Positions 22,330 through 33,627 of a stretch of DNA of 64,000 nucleotides are shown piece after piece; position 1 is the first letter of the stretch, and each line of letters starts with the position of its first letter. The stretch is from Capsicum annuum. Its lineage: Eukaryota; Streptophyta; Magnoliopsida; Solanales; Solanaceae. The notes beneath the pieces were generated by a model. It was given only the letters and a program-made list of their open reading frames with translations. It did not search any database and was not told where the DNA came from. Location of the stretch: the NCBI RefSeq assembly GCF_002878395.1, contig NC_061115.1:92785789-92849788 (forward strand), given 5' to 3'. The translations under genes were made by a program, and so were the position numbers.

Positions 22330-24235
22330 CAGGTGATTTCTTTATCCTCCTAGTCTAAAGAGGAGAGTGATAACAGTTATAATAATAAATTGAGTTTGAG
22401 TCCGTTTAAGAAAGCGGTTGAAGTATCTAACCCTGTCCAAGTGGAGGTTCTAGAATAAGAAGACCCAAACATAGTTCAACACAAGGACCCACAACTGCGG
22501 GAGGTTATCAGGTGGAAGGTTAAAGGCACTTAGAATTATATGTACAGAGTGCTCGAGAAAATGGATAGGTTGTTAGTCAAGAGACCTATTTTTAAGGAAC
22601 ATCAGATTGTGACTACAACTCTGGACTAGTATCCAGAACTCGAGCACTGATTCAATGAATATGAGTTGGTATGGATGAGTAGACCACTCAGAACCTATAA
22701 ACTTAATCTTGTTCATGAGTTTTTTGCTAACTAATTGGCATTGCTAGAGAAGGACTTTCCCCCAGTAGCATCAGTCAATGACATGAATAATTGAGACACA
22801 GTTCCTATACGTGGAGTTAACATAGATATCTCAGAGCGTACATTGAATAGATTCTTATTCAGGCCTAAATATTAGATACCATGTGTAATACAAGATTTGG
22901 AGCATCCATTGTTAATGGAGACCAACCAAAGGCCTTGGATGGCCAGAATATTGATAGAGGATGGTGAGCCTGTGTAGTTACACAACCCCCATGAAAGGAT
23001 ATCTAAGTCGTCCCTAAGCTTTAGGTTCAAGTTCTGATGGGCAATTATGAGACTGAGTCAAATAGAAACGGGTAGTGATGATGCTTAGAAATCAATAGAA
23101 TGTGATTGATGATGCATTGATTGAAGTATTAACTGTGGATTTTGGCTGCATTATTGCTGAAGAATTATTTATCTGCGCTCATAGAACTATCCCTGAACTG
23201 CTATATCCATGTCTTATCACAGATTTGTACAGGCAGGAAAATGTCCCTTTAATCAATGGAATTGATAATAAGGTTCGGGCAATGCATAAACTTAATATTG
23301 TGAAGACAAAGGATGCCTCAAGGTTTGATATAAGAGTCAATAGACCTCTAGCCTATCAGACTCAATCGGTACTAGTTCCTGAATCATTAGAGGTTCCTTC
23401 AAGTATGATATTACCTCTTGCTACGTATGTACCTTCTACCATATCTGCAGGTTTAGCTTCGATATCGACGGGCGAGATTGTAGATTCTGCATCAGTCCTG
23501 CCCCAATATTCTGAATACAGGCTGAATCAGGAGAATGTTGCAAAGTCGGTCCAAGCCCAAAAAAGGTTTGAAAAGTAGCTAGCTATATGAGGGGCGGATT
23601 TCAAACCCTTTGTTTAAGGAATTATAGAGGCTGTAGTACATCTTTTAAGAAATATTAAGATAAGAATAGATGATATGGAAGAGAAAATCAATATAAAGTT
23701 GGATTCCATATCCATTTCTAATTTCTCCAAATTTATGGTGGAGTTTAAATAAGCTCAGACAGATATAGAAGAGCTGAAATGATAATCGCAATAGTCCATG
23801 TTTGATCTAGCCCAAGTTGCAGGTGATGAGGATGAAGGTCTAGTTGACTTAATGGGGAGATTGATCAAAGAAAAGGGTAAGAAAGTAAAAGAGACAGATG
23901 AAAAAGCTAAGAAAGCTACAAAGAGAGCAGCTAAAAAAAGAAGACTTGAAGCTATGTTACCAGAAGAGAGTGAAAATTGTAAGATACGGAAAGATCTTAA
24001 TAGGTCATAGAGAACAGAGGAAAAGTGAAAGAAGTGACTGCTGGATGAAGCTGTTGGTGTTTTCACCAATTCTGCTCCATCTAAGAGGCCAATTTCTGAC
24101 CTTATTCACTTTGAGATCGCTCTGATTCTTGATGATGTTGATGTGAGGACCCCTTCCAGCATAGGGATCAATGTTGCTGAAGATGAGGCCAAAGCAGCCT
24201 CAGACTATTTGACTGATGCCTTATCTGACTGAGAG
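22330..24235 (+). pseudogene. Element B 'putative plant transposon protein' ORF, decayed
   Basis: The central domain reads PLRTYKLNLVHEFFAN, VPIRGVNIDISERTLNRFL, then DFGCIIAEELFICAHR, PCLITDLYRQENVPLI (about 22690-23260). I recognise this as the plant-specific 'putative plant transposon protein' domain common in Athila-related and other repeats. One frame change lies near 23100; the open stretch 23102-23578 holds the C-terminal half. Downstream (23600-24230) is a coiled-coil-like, charged tail with a basic cluster KRAAKKRRLEAM (nuclear-signal-like). Its function is not known to me; it occupies the place of the env-like ORF of some Athila elements. Confidence 0.65.
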
Positions 24236-25724
24236 TTTGTACAAGTAGTATCCTTCCTTTGTTCTTACTTTGCTTGCATTGAGGACATTAAATCATTTTT
24301 GAGAAGGGGGTGATTCTTGTACTATAGGGGTTTTTGTTACCGATATTTTTTCCCTTATGTTTTATCTGGGAGAACTGACACATCTAGATTGTATTTTTAT
24401 TTTTATGTAATATGCTGTAATTATCATAAAATAATTATTTATATAAGTAATTTTCTATTCTGTTAGCATCATTGTGTATATATGGATGATAATTGATTAT
24501 GGCAAAGTATTTTAAATTTTTTAAAATTTTTGTATAATTATTTCTTCTTACTATATGGTAAAGTGTTGTTCAACCATTTGTGACTCTAAAACTAGCATAG
24601 AAATGTAAAGTGAAACAAATCATAACTATGTGACATGAATCACAAGAGTTAGAAGGATATGAATTAGCTCAGTGCCTGTGTGTGTAAGTATTTGCATAGT
24701 TATGGAAACAGTGTTACCCCTAGAACTTGTCCGATTCATTGGATGTTGTCATGTGTTTGACCCAATAAGATATGATAGTATACCTCCTTGTTTTTTCAGT
24801 CCACTTAGCAAAAATAATGACCCACAAAAAACATTTTGTTTCCTTTGTAAGCCCTATTATGTTTGTTCCTTCCAAATAAGCTTGATTCGCTATCTAGAAG
24901 GTCTTAATACTTAGCTTTGGCACAGGTCCAATTTTGGACATTGTGCACTCCAAGTTAGGTAAATTGCCAAAGTTGAGGGTTGCTACTGTTTGATTGTTAG
25001 TGGACTAGGAGGTCGAGGTAAAGTTGATTTGAGAGGTAGCATCCGGCCCTGGTCTAGTTAGCTATCTAAATTAATATTGTGAATCTCAACTAAATGCATC
25101 AGCATAAGTTCAAGATGGTTGATGCTGCAGTTCTTTGAAAAAAACTAGGTTATACCAAGGGCATAGATGGATAATAAAGATTGTGAATAAGCGAAAGAAA
25201 CTAAAATCCTTGTGAGTAGCTACCAAAAAGGGGTAAAGACAGAGAAGTTTTGTACCTTAAGTCACTTGTCCAAATCATCAACCCTCACTGAGCTTAACAC
25301 CTCATTAAAACCCTTAGCAAGTTCTGCTTGATCTTGGTGAGTCAATCATAAAAGAATGTTAGATGATAAGGGCAAGATATTGGGTGTGCACTGTGTATGT
25401 AACTTCTTTTTTAAAAGTAACAGTCTTAGTTTTGTGCATGACTTGATTGTATAATGTGAGGTGGACTTGTTTTATTATGAGGGCACGTTGAGTTATACCT
25501 GGTCTACATAATTCTTTGGGGTGTTGTATCTGTGGCTGTGAATATACAGATTTGTAGTTAATGCTAGTAGTAGATCCATACGTGTTGAGATCACATAGCC
25601 GAATGACAGTTGAATTATTGTATGATCGTGTTGGTTTGACTACAAAATACCTATCATGATTTCATTAATATATGCTTCTTAATGTAGAGTTGCTTGAGGG
25701 AAAGCAATTGCCTTAAGTTAAGTG
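24236..25724 (+). other. Element B 3' noncoding region
   Basis: About 1.5 kb without a recognised coding frame between the extra ORF and the 3' LTR. It includes an internal purine-rich tract GAGAAGGGGGTGA (24301-24313). It ends GCTTGAGGGAAAGCAATTG then CCTTAAGTTAAGTG (25712-25724), a weak remnant of the polypurine tract. The short ORF-like stretch at 24672-24914 matches nothing I know. Confidence 0.6.
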
Positions 25725-27186
25725 TGTTGATGTTCCGGCTTTTGACGGAACATTTGAGGCCTTTTTCTTAGGATAATTGTGTTTTTTCAAGAAACTATTG
25801 TTGTATTTAACATTGGACTTTAGTGTTTTCAGGAAAATAACTGAGCGTGAAGAATAACTTGGATAAATTACGAACAACAAGAGAAAAATGAAAAACAAAG
25901 AGGTAGGCACTAGACCATCAACCCTACACTAATTCGTCGGCCTAATTATCACCCAGAAGTAGAAGGCAGTGTCACTGGTAGGCCTGCTATTGTCCAGGCA
26001 ATGGACCATCGACCCTGCGATGAACCATCAGCCTAACCATCTCTCAGAAGCAGAAAACAGTGTCACTGGAAGTCCCACGATGGTCTAGGCAATGGACCGT
26101 CGAACCTACAATAAATCGTTGGCCCAACCATCGTAAATAAACATAATGCAGTATTGCTGGAAATCAAGAGATGGTCTAGGTGATGGACCGTTGCCTCAGC
26201 GACGAACCATCGCCTGACCTGTTGAGCATGACGTGGTGATTCTGAGTTTAAATTTTAAAACCCAGTCTTGGAATCATATAAATACTAAATATTAGGTTTT
26301 ATTTCTTGACTTTGGCTAGTAGTATCATACTTTCTCCTCTATTGAGAGCATTGTAACACTTTTCTTTGAGATTTGAAGCTAGAAATTGAGGTATGATTAT
26401 TATTTCCACATTTTTCATTGAAAATTGAGAAGAACAATATTTTAACTTTTGTAAGTACTCCCTTGAAGCTATTTATGAACATCAATATGTCTTTAGTATC
26501 TTATGTGGAGATGAGTGGCTAAAATCCCATAACTAGGGTTATGGGAGCCTTGATGAGTGGTTAAACTCCCATAACAATATTCTATCTAAATTGTATGAAT
26601 CTCTCTTCATTATAGTGACAAAGTGAGCCCATGAGCACCACTTGTCTAAACAAGAAAGTGGATGTTGCGAAAAGAGGTGATTCATATAGAATTAATAGAT
26701 TTACCTTTTGGGTTAAGGGTTAATTCCCAACGGGATCAACCCTCATGAGAACTCTATTGGATAATAAATAAATCCTTTAAAAAGAATCAACGGGTGAAAT
26801 AACCATTAGGTTGAGAAATGAGTGGATAATTGTTAGTATTAAATATTCTTGCAATTGAAATTAGAAGTTAGAAATTGAAAACAAATTCATAGACCCAACT
26901 ATTTGAACATCTTGGTAAGCATAACTGTAGTTACCTTATTCTCATTGAAATTGTACTAGCATTAACTCAAATTAGTTGGATCTCTGTGTTAGACAAGAAT
27001 GAAAGAATATTATTAACATATTAAAACCCCCTTTATTCCGAAACCATAGATCATCTGTCCATTAAGAATCAACTTAATTAGTTGAATAAGTATTACCTGT
27101 GGGATTCGACCCCAACCTTTATTGGGTTCTATATTTGACAACAACTGCTTACACTTTCGTAAAAAAATTGTAATTTAGGCGTATCA
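25725..27186 (+). repeat. Element B 3' LTR, full length
   Basis: Starts TGTTGATGTTCC after the weak PPT and ends GCGTATCA at 27186, where family A sequence resumes (CTGCTAGGGGTACC). It is 1,462 bp and aligns with the 5' LTR. The start resembles that of element C's LTR (TGTTGATGAGGGG at 35536). It contains the 91-bp repeat, a TATA-like box near 26275 and a donor-like TTG/GTAAGCAT near 26907-26930. Confidence 0.85.
25900..26170. repeat. 91-bp tandem repeat in B 3' LTR
   Basis: Three units; the GTGTC/GTATT landmark recurs at 25969, 26060 and 26151, exactly 91 apart. The units carry CGATGGACCGTCG-type near-palindromes, many with G:C to A:T changes. It is the counterpart of 13934-14205. Confidence 0.8.
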
Positions 27187-28985
27187 TCTGCTAGGGGTAC
27201 CGATAAGGGTACGAATTGTATACTTTGGATACAACTTGGTTTGATGAGTCATATGCTAGACAGTGTTGGATACAAATATTGAGGCTAGGATACAAGTTGA
27301 GGATACCAATCATATTAGAGAGTATGACTCGTAAGGGTTGGTCATACGCATATAATGGGGTTTTGGTGCAACTTAAGTGGGGTATTCTAGATATTTCCCC
27401 TCTTATCTTAATAAGGTCCCACGACTTCTAACCTACTTGGGATGCCATTTACCCTATTATTCTATTCATTAATACTTAAAAACTCTTCTAAAACACTCTA
27501 TAATTCTCTCAAAAGCTTTTGGGAAAGAAAGCTTGGGTTTTAACAAGAGGACTAATTTGGGGATCTTGTTGGCTGTTTCTCTCCATCTACTTTGTCAATT
27601 AAGGCATTTTCTATTCTCTCATTGTTAATTCTAACTAGAAGCATGTGTTTTGTGAATGTTATAATAAATTCATTTACTATATAATTTTGGTTTTCAAATA
27701 TAAATTGGGGGTATTGATATAAATGGTTGGTTATTATTTTCCATGGTTTTAATTATGCTTTATGTTTGTTAATCATGGTTTTGGATAATTGGATTGCATG
27801 AAAATGGTTTAAATGTAACTGGAATTGGTTATTTTATATTATGCCCCTAATATGTTTGAAAAAATACCTATAATAATGTTTTCATTGCATTGAGTATTTT
27901 TAATGCAACTCTTGCTTGTTTTAACACTTGGTAAAGGAATTATGCATGGTTTAAATAGCTTGGAAAGGTAAATGGCTATATGGTTATGTGAGTGGGGTAA
28001 ATGGAATCCCCCAGTGGTTTAATATGCTAAAGGGAAGTGTACTTGGAAGTCCCCATGACCTATATATGGTTAGCTATGGATGGTACTTGAAAGTATGGTC
28101 GATATGACAATACCATCACTAAATGGCCTTGGTTAATAAATGGTAAGTGGATTGATTGGTTTCTTGGTAATAATTTTAATTGGGAAATAATGGCGGGATG
28201 TATAACAAAGCCATGGAAGGTGAAGATCCTTGGGGACCAAAACTAGAAACTCACAATTGTCGATGTGAGGTTGGTCTTGATGACCGTGCGCATGATGTCA
28301 CACTACCTTTAGGGGGATCTACTAATCATCCCATGTTTTCTTCCCTAGTCATACGACTTCATGCACTGGGTCCTTTTGAGCACGGGGAGAAGAACCCATA
28401 TAGCCCGTGGGTGGATTAGGATGACAAAGCTATACTACCCAGGTAAAAGTTTAAACGCATGCTAAACCCGATCCCCTTTCCCAGTGTGGTTATATATATG
28501 TATGGTTGTATGAATTTGGATGTTTTTAATTAGCTTTATCGTTGCCATTATTTTATCATTAACTTGAGATAATGCTAGCGTTCACCCCGCTAACTCATCT
28601 ACGAGCAGCTGTTTAACCACGCTTTGCAGGAATTGACTGTTCTACTTCTCTTACATAGTAATTGACTAGGGGATCAACATTTGGACTGAAGTGGTGAGCT
28701 TCCATTATCTCGGAAGGCTCTATTTCATGTTATGGATATTGTTAGACACTTCGATTTTATTTTGGATATTGGTTTTGGCCATGGTTGGGGACATGTCGCA
28801 ACCATATTTTATTACCCTTTTGGTTAGAGGGTTTGTCATATTGCTACGGGTTTGAATGGGCGGGATTTGTATTGGTGTCAGCCTTAGCATTGGCATTGGT
28901 ATTAGGGATGATACCATTCGGTGGGATTGTTGGTTGTTCCATCATATTTTATTTTTGGATTAATTATATTCTGTTTTGGAACTTA
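27187..28985 (+). repeat. Element A 3' LTR, second segment, right end truncated
   Basis: A resumes after B and aligns with 6690-8460 (5' LTR) in the same order. It contains dyad words (gtacgaattgtatac; gtatgactcgtaag), AAACACTCTATAATTCTC near 27490 and a TATATATATG tract near 28490. It stops near 28985, in TATATTCTGTTTTGGAACTT, about 290 bp short of the LTR end, and passes directly into RT sequence assigned to D. Confidence 0.8.
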
Positions 28986-29744
28986 TAAGAAGGATGGTTC
29001 ACTAAATTTGTGTATTGATTAAAGGAACCTTACTATAGTTATATTGAAGAATAGGTATCATATGCCCAACATTGATGGATTGTTTGACCAACTCTATCCA
29101 ATAGCAAGGTTCTATAAGGCTTTCTTAAGGTATGGTTACCATTAGTTAGGGATTCAGTCTGCGGACATCCAAAAGATAGCCCTTAAAACTCATTAAGGCC
29201 ATGTTCTTTGGGTTGACTAATTCCCCTACAATCATTCATGGATCTGATAAACTTCATATTCAATCCTTATTTTGATTCCTTCATGATTGTGTATTCTTGA
29301 GGAGTAAGATGGACCATATGCATCAATTGAGGATTGTGCTCCGGACTTTGAGAGATCATTGGCATTTTTTAAAATTCTCAAAATATGAGTTCTTACTTGA
29401 GTTAGTTGCATTCTTTGGGTATGTGGTATCTCATGATTTGATTATGGTGGAACCAATGAAGATTTAGGCTATTCGTAATTGGGCCAGGTCTACCAGATTC
29501 ATTGGTTTTGTAGGTTACTACAGATGGTTCATTTAAATCTTCACCACTACTATTGTGTTGATGACCAAATTGACCTGAAAGAAGGTTCCTTTCTAGTAGT
29601 GCGAGGAGTTTGAGTTGAGTTTTTAACAGCTCAAGGATTTTCTCACTTTATCTGTTATATTGGCTCTTCATGTTTAGGGAGAATGATTAACCATATATTA
29701 GGATAATTTTTGCGGAGTTTGGGTTTTTGTTTTGATGTTATTCT
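28986..29744 (+). pseudogene. RT-RNase H remnant, probably element D pol
   Basis: Starts KKDGSLNLCID (RT fingers), then KNRYHMPNIDGLFDQL, YHxLGIQSADIQK, FGLTNSP, a decayed catalytic region, LRTLRDHWHFLKFSKYEFLL, FFGYVVSHD and FIGFVGYYRWFI, ending in the RNase H start region near 29720. The order is that of Ty3/Gypsy pol from mid-RT onward. It lies between the broken right end of A and the broken left end of C, so I assign it to D, whose gag is left of A. It could instead belong to another element of which only this piece remains. Confidence 0.6.
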
Positions 29745-30236
29745 ATGTTGACTATACCATGGGTATCATCATAGAAATAGGGATTCCTAGATTGTGGTTG
29801 TGATTACCAATTGTGAACAAACCTATTAGGTATTCGAAAGAATCAATGGGAGAAAGTTTGATATTTTATTAAACGACTAGCATCAAAATCTATAACCTAT
29901 TCTACAAATATATGACCTACTAAATTGATGATCGATTGCTAACACCCACACATCACTCCCTAAGAAATGCATAATCCAAAGATCCATAAATAATTGCTAA
30001 AACTCTAATTATTCATAGCCCCAAATTTGTACTAGAAAAATCCAAAAAGAAGTATTAGTGTAGATATCTATCTCCCCCATTTTTATTTTCATGTAACATT
30101 AGTTTGAATTTAACTTGTGTCTATTAATTAATATTAACTTGATTTCCACATGGATTTTATCATGACTCAATGTTGGGTAAATATATTGACGATGATCGCC
30201 TTGCACTAAATTGGACATTTAACTTGAGCGTTATCA
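29745..30236 (+). repeat. Element C 5' LTR, only the last ~490 bp
   Basis: Aligns with 36554-36960 (GTTGACTATACCATGGGTAT... in both). It ends GCGTTATCA at 30236, just before the PBS. About two thirds of the LTR is missing on the left. Confidence 0.75.
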
Positions 30237-30241
30237 AAAAA

Positions 30242-30260
30242 TGGTGCCATTGCCAGGGAA
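30242..30260 (+). other. Element C primer binding site (tRNA-Asp type)
   Basis: TGGTGCCATTGCCAGGGA differs at three positions, all transitions, from the TGGCGCCGTTGCCGGGGA site complementary to aspartate tRNA. It supports an Athila-type relationship and the plus orientation. Confidence 0.75.
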
Positions 30261-30377
30261 TAATTTTGTATATTACGTTAGGTTGAAATTTTATTTACAT
30301 TCTTGAATTCAAGCTTGTATATATTTGTTAGTGATTTTTCTTTGTAGGTAGATTTTAATATTTTTCTATTTTTCTCA

Positions 30378-31480
30378 ATGGCATCTTCCGACAAGTATGA
30401 TGTCGGTAATTGAGATTCCTATCCTGACGACTCATGTCCAATCTATGAAGGACTATTATTTAGGAGAGATTGTAACTATACTCCCTATTGGGAGTATAGG
30501 TGCTTATTATGTAGTGGTCAAGATGGACATTAGGATGATTTTTCAAATCCCTCCTCCCCCTATTATACTAATCAAATCGATGGTTCTTCTTATGAGATTG
30601 ATTGGTCTTATAATGAAAAGTAGGAGGAGCAACAAACCTGACCCATTGGTCATAGAGTAATGCTTCAAATTATTTTGGATCGGGTAACTATAACCGAGGA
30701 AAATGTGCAAGACTTGCATCAATCTTTTGGGGTGTTCGACTTGGAAAATATCAAGGTAAGGAAATTAGGAAAGAACATCATTCTTGCAAACCTCACACTT
30801 TTCCTATTTTCTAAGAAAAAGGTAATCAAAAAAAGAAACCATTCTATGCTGATGATCTTGGAAGTGAAGACTCTTCGGTAACTTCCTAATCAACTGAGTC
30901 ATATGAGGTATAAGACACCACAAAAAATGGATTGGTGCTAGAGTCTAAATAAGAAGAAAATTAATTCTCTTATGACGACTCAAGCTCATTTTTGGGTTAA
31001 GATGCTATGGAGGAGGCTAACCCAAAATTAGGGGTTGGACCTCGTTCAAACCACTATTCAACATTATGTATATAGGATATAATGAGGATCCATGTCTCCG
31101 AACAAATGATGGATTCTGTGGAGAAGGAGTCTGACTCTAATATTTTGGTTTTTGACACTCCAAAGGAGCAGACAGAACCCCACCCATCAATAGCCGAGGA
31201 TCTAAATTTCTAATGTACAAGGAATGTCCATTTGATGTACTCACTTATACCTAAGGAACCGGGATGAAATTTTTACGTCAAGTTGGGTAAAAAGTTCAAG
31301 TCTTCAAAATGGCGAGATCGAAGCATACTTGCCATGTTCTCCCATTTTCTATGTTTCAACTTTAGAGATTTGAATTTTTTATCCCTCTGTCGCTTGTTTC
31401 ATTGAGAACAAAAGTTAAGAAGGTGATTTAAATCCTTTAAGTAGATACATAAAGGGAATGGGTGAAGGCTTCATGCTGCA
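30378..31480 (+). pseudogene. Element C ORF1: unrecognised protein with CCHC-like motif
   Basis: Starts ATGGCATCTTCCGAC after a T-rich stretch; an acceptor-like TTTCTTTGTAG/GTAG lies at 30336-30350. The same frame reaches at least 30881 with few stops. At residues 42-55 is a zinc-knuckle-like motif CLLCSGQDGHxDDF (30501-30542), in which the last cysteine is replaced by F. LDRVTITEENVQDLHQSFGV (from 30669) follows. I do not recognise the protein. A CCHC motif this close to the N-terminus is unlike Gag, where it is C-terminal. From about 30900 the frame is lost. It may be a gag substitute in a non-autonomous element. Confidence 0.45.
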
Positions 31481-31490
31481 ATTTTAAACT

Positions 31491-31515
31491 AAGCTCTAGA
31501 TTGGAGGGAACCCAT
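31491..31515 (+). other. Hairpin motif in element C
   Basis: AAGCTCTAGATTGGAGGGAA then CCCAT is a decayed match to the motif at 21021-21042 in element B. The stem keeps 4 of 5 pairs (ATTGG/CCCAT). It lies after ORF1 and before the noncoding spacer and ORF2, the same relative place as in B. Confidence 0.4.
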
Positions 31516-32465
31516 TATGCCATAAAAAGTGGCCCCATATCCTTTTAATCTATGCATGATAGATTAGATTTCATTTTTTGTTTGAGCATGCACAATCCAT
31601 GAAATGTTTGTTCTAAGGGGAATTTTTGATTGAATTTGAGAAGGCAACGTGTGCAATTGGCATGTTGGACTGAGCAAGAAGTATAGACAACCTATTTGTT
31701 TGGTCACAATTATCATGACCGCGTTCCATACCACCGTGATCGTGGAGGCCACGTGACTACGACCGCATAACTAGGACCACAATCATGGTCAAATAAGTTT
31801 AAATGACCATTCGATTGACCATTTATCCCATGCCCCTGTCTTAGCTTCTCTTAAAATTTCCTTAAATTTTTTGCATTCCATTGTTTATCCAAGTGTTAAC
31901 TCACCCTGTGCACCATCTAATTTTGTAATTTATGTCAACTACCTTAGTTTTGATATAATTGTATGCTTAGAACTTGTAGTACTAGAGAAAGATCTGAAAT
32001 AGTTGGTGTACACACTAGTGGGGAAGTCTTGAGAACCGCTTAAATTGAAGTGTACATCATGAGTGGGATTAAATGCGGCTAGGAATTAAATTTTCAATTT
32101 ATTTAAGTTCGGGGTTGTGATCACTCACTCTAGGCTAGATATTTGTGTTTACAATCTTGATATGCCTAGTTGAAATAATGATTGGGGTTGAAACACCGTG
32201 TATAAACTGTCTAACATGGTCTCAGGTACTATGATCATAGTCCCGATGACCGCGATCGCAATACCATGATCGCGACCAACACTTCGCGATTGCTATTCCT
32301 AAGGGCAGACTTAGGCAACTTTAAAAATATCGACACACCCATTGATTCCCCCAAATCATCCATAACACTACCATATGAGCTTATTTATTTGATCTACTAT
32401 GTTTTTGGTATGATAATACCAAAATTTATCTGAGTTACATTGCTTACAGGTTCTCATACTCAAAG
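31516..32465 (+). other. Element C spacer with GCGATCGC-type dyad words
   Basis: No coding frame recognised. Two clusters of the dyad word found in C's LTR lie at about 31718-31790 (ccaccgtgatcgtgg) and 32225-32300 (gaccgcgatcgcaatacc). The sequence between them is AT-rich. Confidence 0.5.
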
Positions 32466-33627
32466 ATGGGAGACTTTGATGACACTAGATTCATGGTCGT
32501 ACAATGCCAACACCTCAACTATGAGGACTTCCACAGGACCAAACCATTCCCCGAAATGGGTATTAACTTGGAAAACGTGGAATAGAATCTCCCAAAATTC
32601 TATGCCAAACTCACTGTGACCTGGTGAATTTGCTTTGCCCCAGAACCCTACAATGCTAATGAGCAATGGGTACATGAATTGTACACCAACCTCAGCATAA
32701 TCTCTCTTACAAACCCAGTGATGAAAATTTTAGGTAAGCAAGTGAACTTCAAAGTGAAGCAGGTTAAAGCAGTTTATGGGCTCCCAGATGCTGACATTGC
32801 ATAGTTTATGCCAAGGCATGCAAACCAAGTTATTGAAAATCATCTGTAGTAGAGTCTCTTCATGCACTCGTATGACTATTTTTATAGACACACGAGCTCG
32901 GATAGTGGCTTATTTCCTCTCAGGCATATCTTTAAATGTCGGAGAAATTATGATCTCAGAATGATGCTACTTCAGAAACCATGGAGGTACTCATCTTCTC
33001 TTTACTTTTGTAGATTACTGAGTTATGCAGGAGGGCAGATAAGGAGGAATATGCTATAGATACCTGGGTGCATCCGTGTTCCTTCATTTTTCCACTCAAG
33101 TTTTGAGGTAAGGGTGCCAAGTCCAGAGCAAAAAAAGTAAGATGGACTTTGAATAATTAGCCCAATAGGACACAAATTCATATAGACCCTCATCAGCCAA
33201 CCCTCTTGATAATATTTCAAATCAAGTAAGAGAGGTTAGAATGATAGTTTCCAGATTACCACAGGGACTAGAATAGCCATCCACTTCTCGTCATTCATAT
33301 GTAGCATAGATAGATTATGAGAAGTACATGGCAGAGCAGAAAAAACATGGGGCCATAGTTGCCAAATTGGAGAGAGCTTACTCAGCCTTAGCCAGAGCAC
33401 ATAGTGACCTCAAAAATGCATTGAAGGAGATGGTAAAGAGGGAGAACAATAGAGACAAGTTCTTCATAAAGTTGTGGAAAGGGGTGAAGGGTCTCTTCAA
33501 GGAGATAAAACCTAACCATCTAGTACCTTCACCAAGATTAAATTGTAATGATAAGGCTTCTGTAGAGTGGTCAAATAATGATTCTAATGGTGATGATAAT
33601 GAGTTAGTAGGTGAAGATAGCTCTTGA
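32466..33627 (+). pseudogene. Element C ORF2: plant-transposon-protein-like
   Basis: Starts MGDFDDTRFMVVQ. Conserved pieces are WVHELYTNLSII, NPVMKILGKQVNFKVKQV and YGLPDADI (about 32665-32800). This matches the N-terminal half of the domain seen in element B at 22690-23260. Stops and a frame change near 32850 break it. The last part (33328-33627) is open: a charged, coiled-coil-like tail of about 65 residues (KLERAYSALARAHSDLKNAL) followed by an S/N/D-rich acidic end. Same place in the element as in B. Function unknown. Confidence 0.55.

Larger units (their letters stand above)
13841..27186 (+). mobile_element. Element B: Athila-type LTR retrotransposon inserted in A's 3' LTR
   Basis: Layout: truncated 5' LTR (13841-15240), tRNA-Asp-type PBS, gag, protease with DLGAS, RT, RNase H, integrase, hairpin motif (21021-21042), noncoding spacer, plant-transposon-protein ORF (about 22330-24235), long 3' spacer, 3' LTR (25725-27186). 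The Asp PBS, the protease and RT type and the extra ORF after pol are typical of Athila/non-chromovirus gypsy elements. It is about 13.3 kb and lacks about 70 bp at its left end. Frames are well kept over long stretches, so it decayed by point changes more than by indels. Confidence 0.85.
6682..28985 (+). mobile_element. Element A: chromovirus-like LTR retrotransposon inserted in D
   Basis: Order: 5' LTR (6682-8739), PBS, gag, protease, RT, RNase H, integrase with GPY/F-like and chromodomain-like tail, PPT (13532-13543), 3' LTR (13544-13840 and 27187-28985) split by element B. The domain order PR-RT-RH-INT with a C-terminal tail and an iMet-type PBS places it near the Tekay/Del group of chromoviruses (inference). 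The 5' LTR lacks about its first 500 bases and the 3' LTR about its last 290, so both outer ends are deleted and no target duplication remains. Confidence 0.8.

Noticed and set aside
24672..24914. 80-codon ORF in B's 3' region
   Set aside because: Cysteine-rich by chance; no recognised domain and no repeat copy to support it.
31564..31752. 62-codon minus-strand ORF in element C
   Set aside because: Antisense to the spacer next to the hairpin motif; no domain and no continuation.
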